From Porphyromonadaceae bacterium (GTDB lineage Bacteria; Bacteroidota; Bacteroidia; Bacteroidales; Dysgonomonadaceae): 64,000 nt of DNA. Position numbers and translations under genes: made by a program. The DNA is taken from NCBI GenBank assembly GCA_021372865.1, contig JAJFTO010000012.1, positions 93,354 to 157,353 of the forward strand, read 5' to 3'. The notes below the pieces were generated by a model. It ran no database searches and had not been told where the DNA came from. It saw only the letters and a program-made list of their open reading frames with translations. This document shows, piece by piece, positions 18,350 to 28,899 of this stretch; position 1 is the stretch's first letter, and each line of letters starts with the position of its first letter.

Positions 18350-20169
18350 CAAAAATGAAAAAGTTCACTTTTCTGGCTTTCCACAAGGAATATGACCGGT
18401 TTCTTCACGATCTGCGTAACCTGGGAATGATTCATGTGGTGGGACAAAACCGCACCGAAGCCGATGAAGAGAACCTGCAACAGTTTGTGACCGAGGCAAA
18501 GAAACTGGGTGAGACAATCAAGACACTGAAGAAAAACAGGGATAAAAAGACAAATGCCGCATTTAACAAGCCAGATGTAGCACTTGGAAAGAAGATTCCC
18601 GTGACGATTCAAACAATAGAGCATCGAAAATCCTCACTGAACCAACGGCTACAGGTCGCTGTAAAAGAACGGGAAGCACTCAGGCCCTGGGGTGACTTCG
18701 ATCCTGAAAATATTTATCGTCTCCGACAGGCCAACTATCAGGTACACTTCTTCATCTCCCCCGATAACAAATACAATCCGGAATGGGAAACGACATACGA
18801 TGCAGTGGTCTTGAAAAAGGAATCGTCTAAAACTTATTTTATGACGATCAACCACACAGAACAGATGGCCGATCTTCTTGATCTGGAAGAGATCAGACTA
18901 CCTGATGTGTCGCTCTCGGCCCTCGATAAACTAATCCTTTCCCTTCGGGAGAAAATAAATACAGAGGAGGAAGCACTGCAAAAGCTTACCAACAATCTGC
19001 CTTCCGTGGAGGCTGCGTTGAACGAGCTGGAGGCACAGATGTCCTTCCAGAAAGTATCACAGAGTGCCACGCCGCTGGCTGATGCGAAGCTGATGCTTCT
19101 GCAGGGATGGGCTCCTGCGGAGAAAACGCCTGAGATTGTCTCGTACATGGAATCGAAGGATGCCTGGTTCGAGGTGTCCGATCCACAGCCGGACGATGAT
19201 GTACCCATTCAGTTTCAAAACAACGGCTTCTTCCGGATTTTTGAACCCATAGCCGAGTTGTACATGTTACCGAAATACAATGAGATAGACCTCACACCTT
19301 ACTTCGCGCCCTTTTACATGCTCTTCTTCGGCCTTTCACTGGGCGACATAGGCTATGGCCTCTTTCTCTTCATTGTGGCTACGCTTGTGAAACTTCTTCA
19401 GAAAAGAAAATTATCGACGGGCGTGAAAACCATCTTGTCCCTGGTGCAGGTGCTGGGCGCCTCCACCATGGTGGCAGGTCTGCTCACGGGTGGTTTCTTC
19501 GGCTTTGCCGTCTACGACCTGGACAACCCTGTCTCGCAGGCACTGAAAGAAAAAGTATTCTTCAACAACAACCAGATGTTTATACTGTCGCTCGTACTGG
19601 GAGTCATACAGATACTCTTCGGTATGTGCCTGAAAGCTGCCAACCGTATCAAACAGTTCGGAGTAATCCATGCCTTGTCCACCATCGGCTGGATCATTTT
19701 ACTGACCAGTGTCATCTTTGCCTATCTGTTTCCGGCCCTGATGCCAATGGGAGGGACCTTACACCTTGTAGTAATGGGACTCTCTGCCGTACTCATCTAC
19801 TTCTTCAACTCACCCGGAAAGAATCCGGCAGTGAACCTGGGCCTCGGGCTGTGGGATACCTACAACATGGCTACGGGATTACTGGGGGACATATTATCTT
19901 ATGTGCGACTGTTCGCACTTGGTCTCTCGGGTGGCATCCTGGCCAGTGTATTCAATAGCCTGGCCACGGGAATGAGTCCAGACAATGCCATTGCAGGCCC
20001 TATCGTGACCATTCTGATCTTTCTGATAGGCCATACCATCAACATCTTTATGAACGTACTGGGCGCCGTCGTGCATCCGGTGCGGCTCACCTTTGTGGAG
20101 TTTTATAAAAATTCAGAATTTACCGGTGGAGGAAAGAAATACACTCCTTTCGGAGAAGCAAATGGATAG
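18343..20169 (+). CDS. ntpI: V-type ATP synthase subunit I (a-subunit)
   Basis: Membrane stator that forms the ion half-channels against the K ring. 608 residues: a cytoplasmic N-terminal half with coiled coils (about residues 1-300), then a run of membrane segments starting near FFGLSLGDIGYGLFLF and including LLGDILSYVRLFALGLSGG, the conserved helix with the essential Arg. The C-terminus has NIFMNVLGAVVHPVRLTFVE. Start chosen on the strong ribosome-binding site at 18327. It is followed after 33 bp by subunit K. Confidence 0.95.
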   Translation: MVAKMKKFTFLAFHKEYDRFLHDLRNLGMIHVVGQNRTEADEENLQQFVTEAKKLGETIKTLKKNRDKKTNAAFNKPDVALGKKIPVTIQTIEHRKSSLNQRLQVAVKEREALRPWGDFDPENIYRLRQANYQVHFFISPDNKYNPEWETTYDAVVLKKESSKTYFMTINHTEQMADLLDLEEIRLPDVSLSALDKLILSLREKINTEEEALQKLTNNLPSVEAALNELEAQMSFQKVSQSATPLADAKLMLLQGWAPAEKTPEIVSYMESKDAWFEVSDPQPDDDVPIQFQNNGFFRIFEPIAELYMLPKYNEIDLTPYFAPFYMLFFGLSLGDIGYGLFLFIVATLVKLLQKRKLSTGVKTILSLVQVLGASTMVAGLLTGGFFGFAVYDLDNPVSQALKEKVFFNNNQMFILSLVLGVIQILFGMCLKAANRIKQFGVIHALSTIGWIILLTSVIFAYLFPALMPMGGTLHLVVMGLSAVLIYFFNSPGKNPAVNLGLGLWDTYNMATGLLGDILSYVRLFALGLSGGILASVFNSLATGMSPDNAIAGPIVTILIFLIGHTINIFMNVLGAVVHPVRLTFVEFYKNSEFTGGGKKYTPFGEANG

Positions 20170-20202
20170 AACAATCAAACAATAAATTTAAATAGTGAAT
20201 AA

Positions 20203-21565
<1,363 letters not shown>

Positions 21566-21589
21566 TGCGACAAGTGTTAATGTGATCTA

Positions 21590-21597
21590 CAAAAATA
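21590..21597 (-). promoter_or_regulatory. Candidate -7 element for CDF transporter
   Basis: Minus strand TATTTTTG, a TAnnTTTG match 25 bp upstream of the CDF start. No clear -33 TTTG. Confidence 0.3.
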
Positions 21598-21712
21598 GTC
21601 ATAATTTTCATGAATTTTGCCATTGAATAATCTGGCAATGAAAAAAACTTGTACAATGCAGGTTAGCTTTGTTTTTTATCACCGCGTACTTGGAAATAGC
21701 TCGTTTTTCATG

Positions 21713-21720
21713 TACTTTTG
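21713..21720 (+). promoter_or_regulatory. Candidate ffh promoter
   Basis: TACTTTTG matches the TAnnTTTG -7 box; CTTG at 21689-21692, 20 bp upstream, is a partial -33 match. A start near 21727 would give an mRNA leader of about 90 nt containing the two hairpins at 21732-21787. Confidence 0.45.
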
Positions 21721-21731
21721 TGTTTTGAATT

Positions 21732-21787
21732 AAGCCCTTGCCGTGAAAACGGAGGGGTTGAGGAATATCCCGAAGGTCGACTTCGGG
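21732..21787 (+). promoter_or_regulatory. Structured leader of ffh: two stable hairpins
   Basis: Hairpin 1 has CCGT-GAAA-ACGG (21741-21752), closed by a GNRA-type GAAA tetraloop and extended by CCCTT/AGGGG with a one-base bulge. Hairpin 2 is CCCGAAG-GTCGA-CTTCGGG (21769-21787). No T-run follows either, so they are not intrinsic terminators. They lie between the putative ffh promoter and its start, 30 bp away. Function unknown. Confidence 0.45.
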
Positions 21788-21816
21788 GAGTTAAAACAAC
21801 AAGCTTATAAAAACAG

Positions 21817-23142
21817 ATGTTTGAAAATTTAAATGAGAGACTGGAGCGGTCGTTTAAGATACTAAAGGGCCAGGGCAAAATCACCGAGATCAACGTAGCC
21901 GAGACATTGAAAGAGGTCCGCCGTGCCCTGCTCGACGCAGACGTAAACTATAAAACAGCCAGAGAATTTACAGAGACCGTCAAGCAGAAGGCGCTGGGGC
22001 AGGATGTACTCAATGCCGTGAAGCCCGAACAACTGATGGTGAAGATCGTGCACGACGAGCTGGCCACGCTGATGGGCGGTACCGCCATGGACATCAACAT
22101 CAAAGGATCGCCGGCCATCATTCTCATGTCGGGTCTTCAAGGATCAGGTAAAACCACTTTTTCGGGCAAGCTGGCTCATATGCTCAAGAGCAAACGAGGC
22201 AAGAATCCTTTGCTGGTGGCGGGCGACGTCTACCGTCCCGCAGCCATCGAACAGCTTAAAATACTGGGTGAGCAAATCGGGGTGGCAGTATATGCGGAGG
22301 AAGAGAACAAGAATCCGGTAAAGATCGCACAAAACGCCATCCAGCATGCCCGGCAGTATGGCAAAGACCTGGTGATTATCGATACCGCCGGTCGACTGGC
22401 CATAGACGAGCAGATGATGAACGAGATCGAGTCGATCAAGAAGGCAGTCAACCCGCAGGAAATCCTCTTCGTGGTGGATGCGATGACCGGACAGGATGCC
22501 GTGAACACGGCCAAAGAATTCAACCAGCGGCTCGATTTCAACGGGGTGGTGCTCACCAAGCTCGATGGTGATACCCGCGGTGGTGCGGCACTCTCAATTC
22601 GATCGGTGGTCGACAAGCCCATCAAGTTTGTCGGTACCGGCGAGAAGCTTGACGCCATAGACGTGTTTCATCCGGAACGCATGGCCGACCGAATCCTCGG
22701 CATGGGCGATATTGTATCACTGGTTGAGAAAGCACAGGAGCAATACGACGAAGAGGAAGCACGTCGCCTGCAGAAAAAAATAGCGAAAAACCAATTCGAC
22801 TTCAACGATTTCATTACCCAGATACAGCAAATAAAAAAAATGGGTAATCTGAAAGATCTGGCGTCCATGATTCCTGGCGTCGGCAAGCAGATCAAGGACC
22901 TTGATATCGACGACAATGCCTTCAAAGGTATTGAAGCGATTATCCGATCCATGACCCCTGCGGAGCGCAGTAATCCCGAGATACTGAACGGTAGTCGCCG
23001 TGCCCGTATTGCCAAAGGGAGCGGCACCAACATACAGGAGGTGAACAAACTGATTAAACAGTTCGATGAGACACGCAAGATGATGAAAATGATGACCTCG
23101 GGCGGCGCCAAACAGGCCATGCGGAATATGCGGAGAAGGTAG
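21817..23142 (+). CDS. ffh: Signal recognition particle protein Ffh
   Basis: GTPase that binds signal sequences and SRP RNA and delivers ribosomes to the membrane. 441 residues: N-domain helices, G-domain with P-loop GLQGSGKTTFSGKLA, DTAGRLAIDEQMM (G3) and TKLDGDTRGGAALS (G4 region), then a Met-rich M-domain ending in TRKMMKMMTSGGAKQAMRNM. The GSGTNIQEVNKLIKQF segment is the SRP-RNA-binding helix-turn-helix. Its RNA partner is encoded in this window at 28700. 228 bp of repeat-bearing spacer follow before folD. Confidence 0.97.
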   Translation: MFENLNERLERSFKILKGQGKITEINVAETLKEVRRALLDADVNYKTAREFTETVKQKALGQDVLNAVKPEQLMVKIVHDELATLMGGTAMDINIKGSPAIILMSGLQGSGKTTFSGKLAHMLKSKRGKNPLLVAGDVYRPAAIEQLKILGEQIGVAVYAEEENKNPVKIAQNAIQHARQYGKDLVIIDTAGRLAIDEQMMNEIESIKKAVNPQEILFVVDAMTGQDAVNTAKEFNQRLDFNGVVLTKLDGDTRGGAALSIRSVVDKPIKFVGTGEKLDAIDVFHPERMADRILGMGDIVSLVEKAQEQYDEEEARRLQKKIAKNQFDFNDFITQIQQIKKMGNLKDLASMIPGVGKQIKDLDIDDNAFKGIEAIIRSMTPAERSNPEILNGSRRARIAKGSGTNIQEVNKLIKQFDETRKMMKMMTSGGAKQAMRNMRRR

Positions 23143-23145
23143 GTT

Positions 23146-23212
23146 GATGTGACGATGTCCCAATGTAATGATGAGACAAAGTGCAATATGCCAATGTGTT
23201 AATCACTTGAAA
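23146..23212 (+). repeat. Degenerate ATGT-type heptad repeat after ffh
   Basis: Directly after the ffh stop the sequence cycles with a 7-bp period around (A/G)ATGT: GATGTGA, CGATGTC, CCAATGT, AATGATG and, further on, CAATATG and CCAATGT. It is different in sequence from, but adjacent to, the GCTGA-type heptads that follow at 23251. Confidence 0.5.
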
Positions 23213-23250
23213 ACCGCGTTGTATGTTCAACCATTGATCCGCAAAAATGA

Positions 23251-23361
23251 AAGCAGATTGCTGAAAGTTGACTGCTACAATATAAACCACCGTCATAACA
23301 AAGGCTGCTCCCCTGGGAGCTGAACACTGAAAGTTGACTGCTGATAACTAAAAAGCTGAAT
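23251..23361 (+). repeat. GCTGA heptad repeat, locus A (upstream of folD)
   Basis: Two clusters of degenerate 7-mers: around 23251-23277 (GCTGAAA, GTTGACT, GCTACAA) and 23301-23361 (GCTGAAC, ACTGAAA, GTTGACT, GCTGATA, ACTAAAA, AGCTGAA). The second begins with the inverted repeat GCTCCC-CT-GGGAGC, and it ends 10 bp before the folD ATG. The block GCTCC..GGAGCTGA recurs in loci B and D. Confidence 0.7.
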
Positions 23362-23370
23362 TAAAAAAAT

Positions 23371-24252
23371 ATGAAACTAATTGATGGAAAGGCGATAGCC
23401 GCTCAAATAAAACAGGAGATAGCCCTGGAGGTTTCACAAATAAAAGCTGCCGGAGGCAAGACGCCCCATCTGGCAGCAGTATTGGTAGGCCATGACGGGG
23501 GTAGTGAAACGTATGTGGCCAACAAGGTACGCTCCTGCGAAGAGGTAGGATTCAAATCTACACTCATCCGCTATGAGGAGGATGTGACCGAGGCGGAGCT
23601 GCTCGCCTGCGTGAATCGTCTGAATAATGATGCCGACATCGACGGTTTCATCGTGCAACTCCCCCTACCCAAACATATTTCAGAAGATAAAATCACCGAA
23701 GCCATCGATTACCGCAAAGATGTGGATGGTTTTCATCCGGTGAACGTGGGACGCATGTCCCTCGGGATGCCCTGCTTTCTCTCTGCCACACCGGCCGGTA
23801 TCGTGGAGTTGCTGAAACGATATAAGATAGAAACACAAGGAAAACATTGTGTGGTACTGGGACGAAGCAACATCGTCGGTAAGCCGGTATCGATGCTGAT
23901 GATGCAAAAAGGATATCCTGGCGACTGCACCGTCACCGTCTGTCACAGTCGCACAAAAAATATCAAAGAGATCTGCCTGCAGGCAGATATTATCATTGCC
24001 GCGCTGGGTGTGCCTGAATTTCTGAAAGGGGATATGGTGAAGGAGGGAGCCGTGGTGATTGACGTGGGCACTACCCGTGTTCCGAATAGCAATACCAAGT
24101 CGGGTTTCAAACTCACGGGTGATGTGAAGTTCGACGAAGTGGCCCCCAAATGTGCCTATATCACACCGGTTCCGGGTGGTGTGGGTCCGATGACCATTGT
24201 GTCTTTGCTCAGAAACACCCTGCTTGCAGGAAAAAAGGCCATTTATTCCTGA
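23371..24252 (+). CDS. folD: Bifunctional methylenetetrahydrofolate dehydrogenase/cyclohydrolase
   Basis: Interconverts 5,10-methylene-, methenyl- and 10-formyl-tetrahydrofolate for one-carbon metabolism in the cytoplasm. 293 residues, the family length. Seen: catalytic region [16 protein letters not shown] (Tyr and Lys of the cyclohydrolase site), the folate-site motif [11 protein letters not shown], and the nucleotide-binding segment [14 protein letters not shown] with PGGVGPMTI at the C-terminus. 13 bp separate it from a downstream short-chain dehydrogenase, probably cotranscribed. A gcvT gene 1.8 kb away on the other strand uses the same folate pool. Confidence 0.96.
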   Translation: MKLIDGKAIAAQIKQEIALEVSQIKAAGGKTPHLAAVLVGHDGGSETYVANKVRSCEEVGFKSTLIRYEEDVTEAELLACVNRLNNDADIDGFIVQLPLPKHISEDKITEAIDYRKDVDGFHPVNVGRMSLGMPCFLSATPAGIVELLKRYKIETQGKHCVVLGRSNIVGKPVSMLMMQKGYPGDCTVTVCHSRTKNIKEICLQADIIIAALGVPEFLKGDMVKEGAVVIDVGTTRVPNSNTKSGFKLTGDVKFDEVAPKCAYITPVPGGVGPMTIVSLLRNTLLAGKKAIYS

Positions 24253-24265
24253 AAAAAATTTCAGC

Positions 24266-25021
24266 ATGAAACGAGCATGCAAACATGTGATTATTACCGG
24301 CGGTGCCCAGGGTATTGGCCGCGTTGTAACCGAAGAATTGCTGAATCACGACTATTGTGTTTCGGTTTTCGATATCGACAACGAGGCAATGGAGGAGCTT
24401 CGTCCCAATTTTCGTAAGCGCAGCTGCGACTTTTTTATCACGGATGTCTCCAATGAGGTGAGCGTACGATCGTCCATCAGGGCAGCCCTCAAGGAGTTCG
24501 GACCGGCATACGGACTTGTAAACAATGCCGTGCATGTAATCTTCAAGCCAATGGAAGAACTCACCCCCGATGAATGGAACCGTGCCATTGCGACCAACCT
24601 GACCGGCACTTTTTATTGTAGCAAGTATCTTACCCCTTCCTTGAGGGAGACAAAAGGATCAATCGTTAACATGTGTTCTACCAGAGCCTTCCAATCCGAG
24701 GCAAACACGGAATCTTATTCGGCCTCCAAAGGAGGTATCTTCTCGCTCACACACGCCATGGCTGTGAGCCTTGCACCCGATGTAAGGGTGAACAGTATCA
24801 GTCCGGGTTGGATCGATGTGTCTGCTATAAAGAAAAAGGAAATAGCCCGGCAGATACCCTTATCGAAGGAGGATCACTTGCAACACCCGGCAGGACGTGT
24901 GGGTAATGCCTGGGATATCGCACGGATGGTTTTGTTCCTGATGGATGCAGAAAATAGTTTCATTACCGGCCAAAATTTCACAATCGATGGGGGAATGACA
25001 AAAAAAATGATCTACGTATAA
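24266..25021 (+). CDS. Short-chain dehydrogenase/reductase (SDR), classical type
   Basis: NAD(P)-dependent oxidoreductase of unknown substrate, 251 residues from MKRACKHVIITGG; an upstream in-frame ATG would lie inside folD. Rossmann motif TGGAQGIG, NNA (as LVNNAVH, where NNAG is usual), catalytic Ser in NMCSTRAF, and YSASK with the catalytic Tyr/Lys. An acidic residue after the second beta strand (VFDIDN) suggests NAD(H) preference. The C-terminus shows SPGWID and FTIDGGMTKKM, typical of the family. Placed 13 bp after folD. Confidence 0.88.
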   Translation: MKRACKHVIITGGAQGIGRVVTEELLNHDYCVSVFDIDNEAMEELRPNFRKRSCDFFITDVSNEVSVRSSIRAALKEFGPAYGLVNNAVHVIFKPMEELTPDEWNRAIATNLTGTFYCSKYLTPSLRETKGSIVNMCSTRAFQSEANTESYSASKGGIFSLTHAMAVSLAPDVRVNSISPGWIDVSAIKKKEIARQIPLSKEDHLQHPAGRVGNAWDIARMVLFLMDAENSFITGQNFTIDGGMTKKMIYV

Positions 25022-25030
25022 CGAAAAAAA

Positions 25031-26044
25031 TCAATTGTGCCTCACTTTAATCAGCGCGACACCCACCACCGTCCAGAAAATCTCCCGTATACGTTTACAC
25101 AAGCTTACAAACACGCCATAAGAGATGGGTATCGACAAAAGACCATAAACAATTATCATCCCGCCCTCACGTGATCCCATCTGCATCGGCATAAAAAACA
25201 GCAGGTTTGCAACGAGCGACTGAATGGATTCAATCAACAGGCTCTTCCCGAATGTCACCGGCCAGCCAATTGCCCGCATCATCAGCAGGACTTCGACACA
25301 AATTAGAAAACGCGAAAGCATCTCCAGCAAAAGAGAAATTATAAAATCTTTTTTGCGGTTCCGGTAAAGATCGGCAATCAGAAAATCCATCTGATCGATT
25401 TTATCCTGATGTTGTTTCCTATAACTTCTGATCCGATGTCCCACAAAAGGCAGCCTGCTACCCAAAATCAAAGCCCTGTCCACTCCTCCCCTCGTATATA
25501 CACGATAAGCCCAGAGAAGCAACAGGAAAGAAGTTGCGCTGGAGAAAATCATTCCCAGTTCAACCGTACCAGAAAGAACCGGCACAAGAAAAAGCAGCAG
25601 TGGGATGGTGACCATCCAAAAGATAAAATGGGAAACAAAGTGCATCATGGCAGCCAGCAAGACAGAAGAGGTAGCTTTCTGGATACCCAATGTGGGTTGT
25701 AGCTCGATGACCTTATAGGGTTCACCACCCATCAATCCAAAAGGGGTAATATAATTGATAGCAAAACCACTGATTATCAACTTAAAGAGCCTCAAAAAAC
25801 CCACATTTTTCGCTTCGGGGCTTCCATCCTGAATGATAAGATGCCATGACATTGTATTCAGGAGATAAACTATTCCCCAAAGGCCGATGATCGGTACAAA
25901 CCACCAGCCTGTCTCCCTGATATCGTGCCAGATGCTGTCGATACCAATTTTATAGATCATTATTCCCAGAGCAAGCAGCCCGAGAAGAAAAAATAAATTT
26001 TGCGCGATTTTTGCTTTTTTTGCCATACCGGGCAACTTCTTCAC
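25031..26044 (-). CDS. Lysylphosphatidylglycerol synthetase/flippase-like integral membrane protein (UPF0104 type)
   Basis: 337 residues with about eight membrane helices and no soluble domain. It resembles the membrane portion of MprF and related UPF0104 proteins: NYITPFGLMGGEPYKV and PMQMGSREGGMIIVYG fit the family's conserved glycine-rich loops. In other proteins this fold flips lipids, sometimes aminoacylated ones; no synthetase domain is attached here, so the substrate is unknown. An alternative start at MAKKAK (26026) would remove six residues. It follows gcvT by 16 bp on the same strand. Confidence 0.8.
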   Translation of the reverse strand: MKKLPGMAKKAKIAQNLFFLLGLLALGIMIYKIGIDSIWHDIRETGWWFVPIIGLWGIVYLLNTMSWHLIIQDGSPEAKNVGFLRLFKLIISGFAINYITPFGLMGGEPYKVIELQPTLGIQKATSSVLLAAMMHFVSHFIFWMVTIPLLLFLVPVLSGTVELGMIFSSATSFLLLLWAYRVYTRGGVDRALILGSRLPFVGHRIRSYRKQHQDKIDQMDFLIADLYRNRKKDFIISLLLEMLSRFLICVEVLLMMRAIGWPVTFGKSLLIESIQSLVANLLFFMPMQMGSREGGMIIVYGLLSIPISYGVFVSLCKRIREIFWTVVGVALIKVRHN

Positions 26045-26060
26045 TTGTGTAACTGGAATA

Positions 26061-27146
26061 CTACTTTCTGAAAGGTGGTTTTACAACCAGTGCTTTCAAA
26101 TTTTTATTACGTATCCGGATGTAGATATTGGCATCTGTTTTGGCATATTCCGGTTTCACATATCCCATGCCGATACCGCTCTTCAGTACAGGCGAGATGG
26201 TACCGGACGTAACCCGGCCAATCTCTTCACCGGCAGCATTCACGATTTCATAACCGTGACGCGGAATACCTTTCTCAAGGAGTTCAAAACAACATAATTT
26301 CCGCGATACCCCTTCAATCTTCTCCTTTTCCAGTATTTCACGACCGACAAAAGGTTTGTTTTCTACAAACTTGGTAATCCATCCCAAACCGGCCTGTAAC
26401 GGGGATGTGGTATCATCCAGATCGTTCCCGTAGAGGCAAAAGCCCATTTCCAGGCGCAGCGTGTCGCGTGCACCCAGGCCAATGGGTTTCAACCCATAGG
26501 CTGCACCTTTTTCAAAGAGGGCATTCCATATTTTTTGACCCTGTTCGGGGTAAAAATAGAGTTCAAATCCACCTGCACCGGTATATCCTGTGTTGGAGAT
26601 AATCACGTTCTCCACACCAGCAAAGGAACCTGTAGTGAATGCATAATAAGGAATGGCGGAGAGATCAACCGAAGTCAGTTTTTGCAGTAAATCTTTTGCT
26701 TTCGGCCCCTGCACAGCCAGTTGAGCCATCCAATCGGAAGCATTCTCCAACTCGGCACCCATGGTGTTGTGCTGCATGCACCAATTCCAGTCTTTCTCTA
26801 TATTGGCTGCATTCACCACGAGAAGATATTTCTCCGGCTCAAAATGGTATGCGATAAAATCATCCACAATACCGCCCTTTTCATTTACAAAACAACTGTA
26901 CTGTGCTTTTCCCTGCTGCAGTCTGGAAACATCGTTGCTACCGATCCGTTGCAGGAACTCCAGTGCTTTGGGTCCTTTTACCCAAAACTCACCCATGTGT
27001 GATACGTCAAAGACTCCCACACCGTTCACTACGGTGAGATGTTCGTCAATGATGCCAGAATACTCGATCGGCATATTGTATCCGGCGAATTCGTGCATTT
27101 TTGCTCCCAGAGCAATGTGTAAATTGGTAAACGGAGTCTGTTTCAT
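26061..27146 (-). CDS. gcvT: Glycine cleavage system T protein (aminomethyltransferase)
   Basis: Transfers the methylene carbon of the H-protein-bound aminomethyl group to tetrahydrofolate, releasing ammonia. 361 residues, family length. Seen: [12 protein letters not shown] at the start, [15 protein letters not shown] with the catalytic Asp region, [34 protein letters not shown] and a C-terminal barrel ([17 protein letters not shown]). The P and H genes are not in this window. The upstream spacer toward pepT contains GCTGA heptad repeats in the orientation of this gene. Confidence 0.96.
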   Translation of the reverse strand: MKQTPFTNLHIALGAKMHEFAGYNMPIEYSGIIDEHLTVVNGVGVFDVSHMGEFWVKGPKALEFLQRIGSNDVSRLQQGKAQYSCFVNEKGGIVDDFIAYHFEPEKYLLVVNAANIEKDWNWCMQHNTMGAELENASDWMAQLAVQGPKAKDLLQKLTSVDLSAIPYYAFTTGSFAGVENVIISNTGYTGAGGFELYFYPEQGQKIWNALFEKGAAYGLKPIGLGARDTLRLEMGFCLYGNDLDDTTSPLQAGLGWITKFVENKPFVGREILEKEKIEGVSRKLCCFELLEKGIPRHGYEIVNAAGEEIGRVTSGTISPVLKSGIGMGYVKPEYAKTDANIYIRIRNKNLKALVVKPPFRK

Positions 27147-27157
27147 ATTTTTTATAG

Positions 27158-27292
27158 GTCAGCTTTCGCCTTTCAGCAATCAGCTCCTAAGGAGTTGGCT
27201 TTACAGCGAAGCGGTTTGAGATTAAGTTTATTAATATTTAGTAGTCAGCGAACGTTCAACGGTCAGCTCTCAGCGTACAACTATCAGCCGTT
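27158..27292 (-). repeat. GCTGA heptad repeat, locus B (upstream of gcvT)
   Basis: On the minus strand, reading toward gcvT: a first cluster at 27292-27241 (GGCTGATAG, ACGCTGAGAGCTGACC, CGCTGACTACTAA), then 27192-27158 (GGAGCTGATTGCTGAAAGG, AAGCTGACC), ending 11 bp before the gcvT ATG. The second cluster is preceded by the small inverted repeat CTCCTTAGGAG, matching locus A. GCTGA again lies on the coding strand of the downstream gene. Confidence 0.65.
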
Positions 27293-27327
27293 TTCGGAGC
27301 AAATATTACACCGACAACGGTTTGGAG

Positions 27328-28566
27328 TCAGTTTTCGGGAGAAGTACTATTTTTCGCCACAAGCTCTGCGATTTTCACAATTACTCCCGATGCCTTCTCC
27401 AGTGACGGAACGGGAAGGAACTCGTATCTGCCATGGAAGTTCATCCCCCCTGCAAAGATATTGGGGCAAGGAAGCCCCATGAACGAGAGACGCGCCCCAT
27501 CGGTGCCTCCCCTGATTGGTCTGATATGGGGTTTCACACCAATCTCTTCCATTGCAAGAGAGACATAATCAACCACATGCATTACCGGTTCTATCTTCTC
27601 ACGCATATTGTAATACTGATCCTTCAGTTCCAGCTTCAGTCGGTTTCCATATTTTCCGTTCAGAAAATCTACCGAATTCACCATCTGGACTTTGCGTTCT
27701 TCAAATTTCTTCCGGTCATGGTCGCGAATGATGAAAGAAAGCTTTGCTTCATCTACCGTACCGTTCAGTGAAATCAGATGAAAAAAGCCCTCATATCCTT
27801 CAGTCGTTTCCGGACGTTCCTTTTCGGGCAGCATGGCTATCAGCTCGTGGGCCACATGCAAGGCATTGATCATTTTATCTTTTGCATATCCAGGGTGCAC
27901 GTTGCGACCCTGAATTTCTATCCTGGCCGAAGCTGCGTTGAAATTTTCGTATTCCAGTTCTCCCACTTCACTGCCGTCCATCGTATAAGCCCAATCTGCA
28001 CCGAATTTGGCCACGTCAAATTTATCAGCCCCCCGCCCAATTTCTTCATCCGGAGTAAAACCAATACGAATTTTACCATGTTTGATTTCAGTGTGATCCA
28101 AAAGATATTGCATGGCAGTCATTATTGCCGCTATACCCGCTTTGTCATCGGCTCCAAGCAGTGTGGTTCCGTCGGTCACGATAATATCTTCCCCTGTATG
28201 ACGAAGCAACTCTGGAAAATCGGCTGGAGAAATGATTATCTTTTTTATTTCGTTCAGCACAATATCTTTTCCGTCGTAATTCTTTACGATCTGGGGGTTC
28301 ACATTTTCACCGCTCATGTCGGGGCTTGTATCAAAATGTGCAATAAAGCCTATAACTGGTACCTTTTTTCGGGTATTGGCAGGCAGTGTTGCCATCAGAT
28401 AACAATTGTTATCGAGGCTCACATCACTCAACCCCATCTCCAGAGCTTCCTTCTCCACCTCTTTGGCAAGATTGAACTGTCGTTGTGTGCTGGGCGTCTG
28501 CGTGCTGCTTTCGTCCGATTGTGTATCGATACGGGCATATTTGATGAATCGATCTACGATATCCAT
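27328..28566 (-). CDS. pepT: Peptidase T (tripeptide aminopeptidase)
   Basis: Cytoplasmic di-zinc M20 exopeptidase that trims the N-terminal residue from tripeptides. 412 residues. Metal and catalytic motifs: [12 protein letters not shown] (His and Asp), [14 protein letters not shown] (bridging Asp), [15 protein letters not shown] (catalytic Glu pair), [15 protein letters not shown] (Asp), and [17 protein letters not shown] near the end. The length and [11 protein letters not shown] segment separate PepT from DapE or PepD. It suits a peptide-fermenting anaerobe. Confidence 0.96.
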   Translation of the reverse strand: MDIVDRFIKYARIDTQSDESSTQTPSTQRQFNLAKEVEKEALEMGLSDVSLDNNCYLMATLPANTRKKVPVIGFIAHFDTSPDMSGENVNPQIVKNYDGKDIVLNEIKKIIISPADFPELLRHTGEDIIVTDGTTLLGADDKAGIAAIMTAMQYLLDHTEIKHGKIRIGFTPDEEIGRGADKFDVAKFGADWAYTMDGSEVGELEYENFNAASARIEIQGRNVHPGYAKDKMINALHVAHELIAMLPEKERPETTEGYEGFFHLISLNGTVDEAKLSFIIRDHDRKKFEERKVQMVNSVDFLNGKYGNRLKLELKDQYYNMREKIEPVMHVVDYVSLAMEEIGVKPHIRPIRGGTDGARLSFMGLPCPNIFAGGMNFHGRYEFLPVPSLEKASGVIVKIAELVAKNSTSPEN

Positions 28567-28617
28567 TGTTGTTGTTTGGGGTTAGATTTTTTCTTAATTA
28601 AAGCGATTAAGCATGTA

Positions 28618-28648
28618 CAAAGATAGGTAAAATGGCCTAAATAGTAAA
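28618..28648 (-). promoter_or_regulatory. Candidate pepT promoter
   Basis: Minus strand TTTA (28648-28645), a 19-bp spacer, then TATCTTTG (28625-28618): three of four bases at -33 and a full TAnnTTTG -7 box, about 52 bp before pepT. Confidence 0.5.
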
Positions 28649-28663
28649 AATCAATTTCACTAT

Positions 28664-28694
28664 TTTGTAACAAGGAATATTTATTGTACCTTTG
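28664..28694 (+). promoter_or_regulatory. SRP RNA promoter (perfect Bacteroidetes type)
   Basis: TTTG (28664-28667), 19-bp spacer, TACCTTTG (28687-28694). Both boxes match the Bacteroidetes consensus fully and the spacing is right. Transcription would begin close to 28700, the first base of the SRP RNA stem. This is the best promoter in the window. Confidence 0.75.
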
Positions 28695-28699
28695 TGCCC

Positions 28700-28795
28700 G
28701 GGTAAGTCCTATACGGCCAGCTCCCATTGAATCCCCCAGGTCTTGACCGAAGCAAGGGTATTTGGTTGTAGCGGCGCGATATAGTAAGCTTACCC
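28700..28795 (+). ncRNA. ffs: Small bacterial signal recognition particle RNA (4.5S-type)
   Basis: A 96-nt rod whose ends pair (GGGTAAG 28700-28706 with CTTACCC 28789-28795). Near the tip it has the conserved SRP domain IV elements CCCAGG on the 5' side and GAAGCA on the 3' side, in the order expected for the plus strand. It has a perfect promoter just upstream and a T8 run just after the closing stem. It partners with Ffh encoded at 21817. The apical sequence between the two conserved sides (TCTTGACC) has the right length but does not show the usual GGAA/GNRA tetraloop. Called from structure and motif by eye. Confidence 0.85.
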
Positions 28796-28850
28796 ACTTT
28801 TTTTTAATATAAAAGACCCCTTTTGTCTACAGCGACAGAAGGGGTCTTGT
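28796..28850. terminator. Terminator region between ffs and doxX
   Basis: The SRP RNA end stem is followed by a run of eight T. Then comes a second hairpin, AAGACCCC (28813-28820) pairing with GGGGTCTT (28841-28848), with inner pairs GTC/GAC. Lying between two converging transcripts, the second hairpin can serve both; on the minus strand it is followed by TTTATATT and an A/T run. Confidence 0.7.
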
Positions 28851-28899
28851 TATTTACCCACCATTTACTTTTTTTGTCAGCAGTGTACAATTTTCGAAT

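Noticed and set aside
23680..24282. 200-codon frame antisense to folD
   Set aside because: Covers conserved folD sequence on the other strand; no features of its own.
27778..28626. Long open frame antisense to pepT (282 codons)
   Set aside because: Lies opposite a well-supported gene, has no recognisable motifs and is rich in Phe, His and Cys, as expected of a shadow frame.
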